NCBI GenBank assembly: GCA_036940085.1 | Contig: JALLBK010001025.1 | Coordinates: 1 to 25,960 of the forward strand | Direction of reading: 5' to 3' | From: Discostella pseudostelligera | Taxonomy: Eukaryota; Bacillariophyta; Thalassiosirophyceae; Thalassiosirales; Thalassiosiraceae | DNA: 25,960 bases | Shown here: in pieces, positions 19,934 to 25,960 of the stretch | How positions within the stretch are numbered: the first letter of the stretch is position 1 | How the letters are laid out: each line of letters starts with the position of its first letter | The notes under the pieces: model-generated | The model's database searches: none | The model's input: only the letters and a program-made list of their open reading frames with translations | What the model was told of the DNA's origin: nothing | Made by a program: the position numbers and the translations under genes

Positions 19934-19960
19934 TTTAGCGGGAGACTTTATGGCGGGAAG
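19934..19960. promoter_or_regulatory. Paired E2F-like boxes upstream of dihydroxy-acid dehydratase
   Basis: TTTAGCGGGAG (19934-19944) and ATGGCGGGAAG (19950-19960) lie about 200 bp before the ATG at 20159, in a 371-bp intergenic gap. This is the fourth paired arrangement in the window. The first box deviates from the consensus by one base. Confidence 0.42.
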
Positions 19961-20158
19961 AACGTGGCTGCTGCCGCAATACAACAACCACACAGCTATC
20001 TAGCCGCCGCCGCAACAAACAGCATGAGCCACACATCACACATCCATTCTCCACCCATCAATCCACCATCGCAGTCGCAAGCAACAATAGGACCTTTTGC
20101 TGCTGCCACGCCCTCCTAATCAACACTCCTTTGAACTCTCGTCGCTGTCTCTCCCATC

Positions 20159-22564
20159 ATGCGTTTCGTCACCGCCGTCGTCGCCTCGGTGGCGGTAGTA
20201 GTCGCTACCCTTGAAACATGCAGTGCGTTCGCTCCATCCGCGTCGTCCACTCGTCGATTGGCACCGCCGCCGTCATCACTACTTCGCATGGCGGATGGGG
20301 ATGGAGAAGAACCCGTAATGAACAAGTACAGCCGGTGAGTGTGAGATTCTAATATTATAGATTGTGGCCTTCCCTCACTCTCTTTTAGTCTGACCCCCGT
20401 CGTCATCGACATCATCATTATTTTATGATCTTCCAGCACCTTAACCCAGCCGGCATCTCAGGGAGCCTCCCAAGCCATGCTCTACGCCACCGGTCTTACC
20501 GAAGAAGATATGTCCAAACCCCAAGTTGGCATCTGCTCCGTCTGGTACGAGGGCAATCCCTGCAACATGCATCTACTCGAACTCTCCGAACATGTCAAAA
20601 AGGGCGTCGTCCAATCTGGCTGTGTTGGCTATCGATTCAACACCATTGGTGTCTCCGATGGCATCTCCATGGGTACCACAGGCATGCGCTACTCTCTCCA
20701 ATCACGTGATTTAATTGCCGACTCTATTGAAACTACCATGGGTGCCCAATGGTATGATGGACTCATTGCACTGCCGGGGTGTGATAAGAATATGCCCGGG
20801 GTGATTATGGCCATGGGACGGTTGAATCGACCGGGGATTATGGTCTATGGTGGGACCATCCGGGCGGGGAAACAACCCAGCAATGGTAATACGTTGGATA
20901 TTGTTAGTGCCTTCCAATCCTATGGACAGGCCTTGTATGATAAGATTACCGAGGAGGAACGGAAGGAAATTATTCAACATAGTTGTCCTGGACCAGGAGC
21001 GTGTGGTGGCATGTACACTGCCAACACCATGGCTACGGCAATTGAGGCGCTGGGGATGTCACTTCCATACTCCTCGAGCTCTCCCGCCGACTCGCAGGAA
21101 AAGAGAGATGAATGTGAACGAGCTGGTGAGGCAATGAAATTATTGCTTCAGAAGGATATCAAACCACGCGACATTATGACTAAGGCTGCTTTTGAAAATG
21201 CCATTCGTATGGTTATGATGACTGGTGGGTCGACGAATGCAGTGCTTCATTTGATTGCCATGAGTCGTTCCTGCCAGGATCCTGCGGTTGCAATTACCTT
21301 GGATGATTTCCAGCGTCTTTCGGATGTGGTGAGTAAACAGAGGCATGACGGTTTATGAGATGGTGTTCAATTTTCAATACGATTGTTCTGATTCACTTGA
21401 ATATGTATTCTTTGCATTGTATTTTAGACTCCATTCCTTGCGGATTTGAAGCCTTCAGGAAAGTACGTGATGGAGGATGTTCAAAATATTGGTGGAACGC
21501 CCGGGATGATTAAATTCCTAATCGATAACGGCATGTTCGATGGCGATCAGATGACCGTTACTGGAAAGACTCACAATGAAAATTTGGCCGAGATGAACCA
21601 TCCTGGTTTGACTCCTGGACAGGAAATTATCCGTCCTCTTAGCAATCCGGTGAAACCTACGGGTCATTTGCAAATTATGTATGGGAATTTGTGTCCAGGT
21701 GGCGGAGTTGCCAAAATCACAGGCAAAGAGGGTGAAACATTCACTGTGAGTCACTGAGTATCTCTTGATTGTAGGCTCTTTCCCCTCGTCCATTGACAAA
21801 GTTGCATTCTTCTGATCTGACCATAGGGTACGGCCAGGGTTTATGATAACGAGCAGCTTATGCTTCGTGGACTTGAACAGAAGGAAATTCAATGCGGAGA
21901 CGTCGTTATCATTCGATATGAAGGTCCGACTGGCGGGCCGGGTCTTCCCGAGATGCTTACTCCAACAAGGTATGAAGATTTGTAAAATTCATCCGGGCAT
22001 TATTCGTTGCACTACTTGCATTTCTGATGATACATCTTCCTCACTCTCTTTCATCATCAGTGCAATTATGGGAGCTGGACTCGGTGATTGCGTTGCGTTG
22101 TTGACAGATGGTCGTTTCAGTGGTGGCAGCCACGGATTTTGCATCGGGCACATCACACCAGAGGCCCAGGTAGGAGGTCCCATTGCACTCGTGAAGGTAA
22201 GTTGGATAACCTATTCTGTGATCGTTCTTGGCAATTTTCACGTACTGATTCACTGTATTGTCGATGAAAATAGAACGGAGACCCTATCCGCATCGATGCC
22301 CGGCCAGAGGCTCGTACGATTGATCTTTTAATTTCAGACGAAGAATGGGAGGAGCGAATGAAAGCGTGGAGTCCTCCTCCTCTTCGAGCTAGCCAGGGCA
22401 CTTTATTCAAATACATCCAAAGCGTCGCCACAGCTAGTGAGGGTTGCGTGACCGATGAGGTTGGTACCAAATCTGCATCTGATATTGCCATGGCAGCTCC
22501 CAAAACACCTGCTGTTGCCGAGCTTGAAGCGAAGATTGCACAGCTTGAAGCGTTGGTAAAGTAA
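20159..22564 (+). CDS. ilvD: Plastid dihydroxy-acid dehydratase
   Basis: Six exons, 20159-20334, 20437-21328, 21428-21745, 21827-21969, 22061-22196 and 22274-22564, agree in phase and give 651 aa. The enzyme (EC 4.2.1.9) dehydrates 2,3-dihydroxy-isovalerate and -methylvalerate in valine and isoleucine synthesis, using an iron-sulfur cluster. The presequence is a signal peptide ending [10 protein letters not shown], the classic diatom plastid-import motif with Phe at +1. Cluster cysteines are visible: NPCNMH (C101), GCDKNMPG (C174) and [16 protein letters not shown] (C248). Other signatures are [43 protein letters not shown] and [17 protein letters not shown]. The usual ending ([20 protein letters not shown]) is followed by about 40 extra residues, including a short Leu/Ala/Glu coiled-coil-like segment ([16 protein letters not shown]). 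Confidence 0.96.
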
Positions 22565-23066
22565 GCGGCGGTGCTCCATGTGTTGATCTAAATGTTTGAT
22601 CTACAGCTGCATTTTCGAATATCACTTGCCGTGGTGGAATAACACTGGTAGGAACCAAAAACTCATTTACACTGCATGTACTCTCGTTGTAAATTGCTTT
22701 ATTTTATCTCATTCAGATCGTCTGCCGTCCAAGTTGCATATTTCTCCACTCTCGACGTTCTCGTCGGATGCAGATCATAAATTACAAAAGCTTCTCACCC
22801 CCCTTCATGGATCCAACATTCACACTTTTACTTCTCTGCCATCAAGCTCCGATCTAAGCTCCTCCTTCACCCATCACAACGGAAACATCCGAAATCTCAC
22901 CACCGAACTGACACATGACAAGTGCAGCTCTGAATGATCGATAATAACAACCCTAGATTAAAGTCAATAAGGAGATCGCATCGCTCATCCAAGGGGTAAA
23001 TTTTCCGTGTGTATGAAGGTGAAAGGCATGTTTGATGGAGGTGAACATTAACCCCGATTCTTCTCA
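22565..23066. other. Intergenic region; possible unassigned coding fragment
   Basis: This 502-bp stretch lies between the convergent dehydratase and PQ-loop genes. A plus-strand frame (22596-22937) contains the Ser/Thr-rich segment KLHISPLSTFSSDADHKLQK, and a splice-acceptor-like tract (TTTTATCTCATTCAG) lies at about 22702-22716. Nothing recognisable is encoded, and it may simply be 3'UTR. Confidence 0.3.
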
Positions 23067-24595
23067 TCATGAATTCGATAGGGGTCTGCTTCCTCTTACC
23101 CAGCGAAAAAATACTATGAAGAACTTTACAATAACTCCATGTGTTCGATCACCTGCATCGTCATCTTTGTTCGCTTTCCAATGCCAAAAAGATCGAAGCA
23201 TCCGTTTCTGCCATTCCATCGCCTCCGGCTTCGTTCGTGCAACTTGAAGCCCGACGGTAGAATCCAGTGCAAGAGAAAACAGGCAACCCCAAACAAAGAC
23301 AATGTTACCGCTTTCGCCGCCCCTCATCATATTGCTCAAAAAATAGCAAAGTTTGAAGAAATCGCCTGCAACCCATCCACCCACCATGACCATCTAAAAT
23401 CAAGTAGTACGAGTGATTTGATGAGATGAGAAATTGAGAACGGTAAGATATACAAAATACAGTCAATAATTTGCCAACAGGCTTTTCAGTCTTCTAGAAC
23501 ATTACTTACAGACAATCCCTTCGTTGTTCCTTTCCTATGATTCCTGATTGCCTGAGGCATGGCCAAGCAAGACTCTAGAACTATCGACATATGTTTTAGA
23601 CCATCGACCACGTGAATTCCATATAGCGGGAACCAATGATAATCGAACACCAGTTTCACAGTTATTGAGACGAGCATCAACAACTCGCAGTATTCGAGAA
23701 ATGAGTGTGATTGTAATATGTTGTGTGGCGAGAGTAGTTGGTGCAAATGATCAGTCGTAGCACGATAGCACTGCTGCCAATATGGCACGATGTGCTGAGA
23801 CGCGGCATTGCTTGGTGAAGTATGTCTATTATTGCAACCATGGTTTGAGCTCTCCAGAGAGGTTGCAGTATATGATCCACTCATTGGAGGGACCGTAATT
23901 GTATGAAAATGCGATGATGAATCAGAAGAATGTTGCCCCGCTATTTCGCCGTCGCACATCCGCTTCATCTGTCGTTTCAGTTGTTTGCGGCGTATGAGCA
24001 TCATTGTATGAAGTAGCAAAAGCTGCATTGCGATCATGGATATTGATTGTCCCAAAAGGTCCCACTGCAGGTTTGAGCTTTCGGTGTGTGAATATGTAGC
24101 AGATGCCGCTGTAGCCGTAGTTGATACCAAGACGCCGGGCTCTACTGCCTCCGTCCGTCGCTCCTCAAATAATAAAATAACTCCATGAAAATAGAGCAAT
24201 CGAAGTAAATGGGCTGAAAGCAGTAAAAGAACTGTTGCACGGCTAAGTCCAGTGTCTAATTCTTTTGGTTTTGGCTGTTTCGTCTCACCCTCAAATGAAT
24301 TTGAAGGAGTTCCATACAGCGTCCAATCTAACCCCGCCGAAGATGGAGGACTAGCAATGCCTGCTTCGAGATGATTTCTTTTCCGTAAATTCAAATGATC
24401 TCCTCCTCTATCAATAGCCGCTCCAAGAGGTTCATTCGCAGCGACCGCCAATGAATCTGGTGAGAAACAAACATCATTGCTGTCTGACGATGACAGCTGT
24501 TGCATCATTGAAAAATATTGAGGCAGGTAGAACGGGAAGGGGCTGATGGCGAAGGCCGCCTGGAACAACGATTCGTAAGAGAGACGAAATTTCAT
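23067..24595 (-). CDS. PQ-loop repeat membrane protein (SLC66/PQLC1-like)
   Basis: Two exons, 24595-23510 and 23393-23067, joined in phase 0 (KGLS/GTAAGT, TTTTAG/MVM), give about 470 aa. The ATG at 24595 is the first in frame; upstream the frame opens only with TTG. The first PQ segment is AISPFPFYLPQYFSMMQQ. Further helices are TVLLLLSAHLLRLLYFHGVI and SISMIAMQLLLLHTMMLI. The second PQ loop is VLESCLAMPQAIRNHRKGTT followed by KGLS. Exon 2 continues VAGDFFKLCYFLSN and FVWGCLFSLALDSTVGLQV, exactly what should follow in SLC66A2/PQLC1-type proteins (G-D-FK--YF). A long Ser-rich loop separates the first two helices, and another follows the third. Family members act in endosomal or lysosomal membranes as transporters or scramblase regulators; the substrate is unknown. 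A donor-like AG/GTGATC near the 3' end leaves the last residues uncertain. Confidence 0.82.
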
Positions 24596-24904
24596 ACTGT
24601 GCTTGTTGCGTGGCGGATTCAATGCGGCAAATGCGGCGCGTGCTGTGGGAGGGGCACTGTGCAGAGGGCACTATGGTACTACCTCTCTAGAGAGAGAATA
24701 CTGGATACTGATGAGGAAGTCGTCATGGTTCATCGTCATCGTTATCGAGCCAGGCAGGTGTGGCTGGATGGCGGCTGGCGGGCGGCAGGCTGCCTGCGGC
24801 AGGTTCATCGGCGATGAGCGATGAGCGCGCTCGCTCATTGTGATGCTGGTGGCGAAGTGACAGACAGACAGCGTCGAGGTTTGTTTGAGACTGCTGTGTG
24901 GTAT

Positions 24905-24976
24905 GAGAGTAATGGTATGCATTGGTAGATACCATACTCTCAAGCACTCAGCATGCTACCATATCATAGTATGGTA
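24905..24976. repeat. Two adjacent hairpins sharing TACCATA
   Basis: Hairpin 1 pairs GAGAGTAATGGTATGC (24905-24920) with GATACCATACTCTC (24928-24941), with one bulged base. Hairpin 2 pairs TACCATA (24957-24963) with TATGGTA (24970-24976) across a 6-base loop. The same TACCATA core is used in both. No gene ends here, so a terminator role is not supported. Confidence 0.45.
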
Positions 24977-25002
24977 CACTTGATTTCCTTTTTATTGTTA
25001 CA

Positions 25003-25269
25003 CTATTGACTACTACTAGTTGTGGGGTCAGCATTGTAGCCATATCTAGGTCTGCTGGTGGTGTTGATACTAGTAGTTGATATTTGGTTGATCTGGTGAT
25101 GCTGTTTCGGATGTGCGCTGAAGGGAGTTGCTGCAGACTGAAGATGTTTATCAGCTTTGGCCATCACATCTTTTGAACGTATGTGTTGGGCAGTGGCAGT
25201 GGTGCTGGTTAACTGCAAGAGGAGAGGGATCAATGCTGTGAGTGATGATATATTCTTGGCACCTGGCAC
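25003..25269 (-). CDS. Possible exon of a small secreted protein (weak)
   Basis: An open frame of 88 codons has a signal-peptide-like start (SLTALIPLLLQLTSTTATA, then QHIRSKD) followed by a Ser/Thr/His-rich stretch and a stop. There is no ATG at its start: the frame opens with GTG right after CAACAGTAG, which could be a splice acceptor, so a first exon further upstream would be needed. No family is recognised. It may be chance. Confidence 0.2.
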   Translation of the reverse strand: MPGAKNISSLTALIPLLLQLTSTTATAQHIRSKDVMAKADKHLQSAATPFSAHPKQHHQINQISTTSINTTSRPRYGYNADPTTSSSQ

Positions 25270-25651
25270 CTACTGTTGTGTAGGAGCTAGGAGCGCAAGC
25301 AGTTCTGTTTTCTGTTTCAAGGGATGAGTTGTTGATGTATCCTCCTCCATACCATTACCATGCCAGTGGTTGTTGTAGTAGAATGATCACTGATCACCCA
25401 GTTGTCTCAGCAGATTTTGAAAGCTGAGTGGCATTTCTTTGCCACATGTTTGCTGGTGGTGTGGTAATGCTGAATTGTGAGTAGTAATGGTAATGAATGA
25501 GGCCATCAATCATCTACCAGAAGTAATTGAGGAATTGTGAGTATTTGACATTGAGTGGTGGTGCCAGGTGACATCCGCTGGTCCTTGTGCCCAATAACAA
25601 TAACTTTCATATGCAAAATATGCTGCATTCTGAGTGATGGGTGTGGACTTT

Positions 25652-25904
25652 CTGTCAGCTGAGATGGGCACAGTGAGGCCAAGCAGTGTCTGCTGAGATG
25701 AACACTGGGAGGAGGGGGAGGAGGCAGGGGGAGGCCCAGTGTCTGCTGAGACAAGAACACCAGGAGGCGGGATGCCTAGTGTCTGCTGAGATTGAGATGA
25801 ACACCAGAGGTCCAGTGTCAGCTGAAATGAACACCACCATGAACACCACCACCACTGGGAGGCCCAATATCTGTGGCTGAAATGAACGCAGCAACCAGCC
25901 ACTA
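25652..25904. repeat. Degenerate minisatellite (about six units)
   Basis: Units are built on CAGTGTCTGCTGAGATGAAC followed by a variable ACCAGGAGGCC-like spacer. Starts are visible near 25653, 25685, 25738, 25777, 25814 and 25866, so the period varies from about 32 to 53 bp. On the minus strand the unit can be read as VFISADTG, and on the plus strand as VSAEMNTG, but frame shifts between units argue against a conserved protein. Confidence 0.6.
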
Positions 25905-25960
25905 TTTGGAGATGAAATGTTCCTCGTGGCTATTGAGGTTGCCCGGGCTCAACTTAGTGT

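Larger units (their letters stand above)
24596..25651. other. Promoter flank and gene-poor stretch
   Basis: The first few hundred bases are the 5' flank of the PQ-loop gene and include CTCTCTAGAGAGAG (24683-24696), a GC-rich palindromic piece (GGCAGGCTGCCTGC at 24785-24798) and TGAGCGATGAGCGCGCTCGCTCA. Further right, the plus strand becomes rich in G and T. Apart from the weak candidate at 25003-25269, I see no gene. Confidence 0.4.

Noticed and set aside
23032..23429. Two plus-strand frames near 23.1-23.4 kb
   Set aside because: They lie opposite the second exon of the PQ-loop gene, whose VAGDFFKLCYFLSN motif shows the minus strand is the coding one.

Overview
The window looks like nuclear DNA of a diatom, probably a centric (Thalassiosira/Skeletonema-like) species. 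The genes are spliced with short GT-AG introns (about 70-155 bp). Two proteins start with a signal peptide followed by a heterokont plastid-import motif: CSAFAPS in dihydroxy-acid dehydratase, and a weaker TTFAFVG in a VOC protein. Gene spacing is tight, and several best family matches are of algal or plant type. Species identity is inference. No tRNA, rRNA, CRISPR array or bacterial-type operon was seen.

Twelve protein-coding genes are supported, and nearly all alternate in strand. In order they are: (1) secreted trypsin-like protease (-); (2) mitochondrial-carrier-like membrane protein (+); (3) F-box/SNF2 helicase (-); (4) GT8 glycosyltransferase (+); (5) two-module VOC/glyoxalase-like protein (-); (6) formamidase (+); (7) Cgr1-family rRNA-processing protein (-); (8) ankyrin/methyltransferase fusion (+); (9) secreted CRAL-TRIO protein (-); (10) aspartyl/asparaginyl beta-hydroxylase-like dioxygenase (+); (11) plastid dihydroxy-acid dehydratase (+); (12) PQ-loop membrane protein (-). 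I rebuilt exon structures by hand from splice sites, reading phase and family motifs. Multi-exon models are given for genes 1, 2, 3, 4, 6, 10, 11 and 12. Convergent neighbours are very close (44, 83 and 79 bp between stop codons for three pairs), and divergent neighbours share short bidirectional promoters.

Non-coding structure includes a 238-bp TA-flanked palindromic MITE-like element between genes 1 and 2. A dispersed repeat of about 140-160 bp occurs in two opposite-orientation copies. One copy lies at the start codon of the F-box/SNF2 gene and the other in the promoter shared by genes 9 and 10. Paired E2F-like boxes (TTTGGCGGGA type) recur in four intergenic promoters serving six genes. 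The right end, after about 24.7 kb, holds small hairpins and a degenerate minisatellite, with no convincing gene.

The genes do not form one pathway. They mix plastid branched-chain amino-acid synthesis, nitrogen release from formamide, protein and glycan modification, chromatin remodelling and ribosome biogenesis. Points most worth a second look are the protease (lysine/serine-rich tail, lost C191-C220 pair, apparent 1-nt frameshift), the repeat that appears to supply a start codon, the shared E2F-like promoter pairs, and a 22-nt microexon in the formamidase gene.
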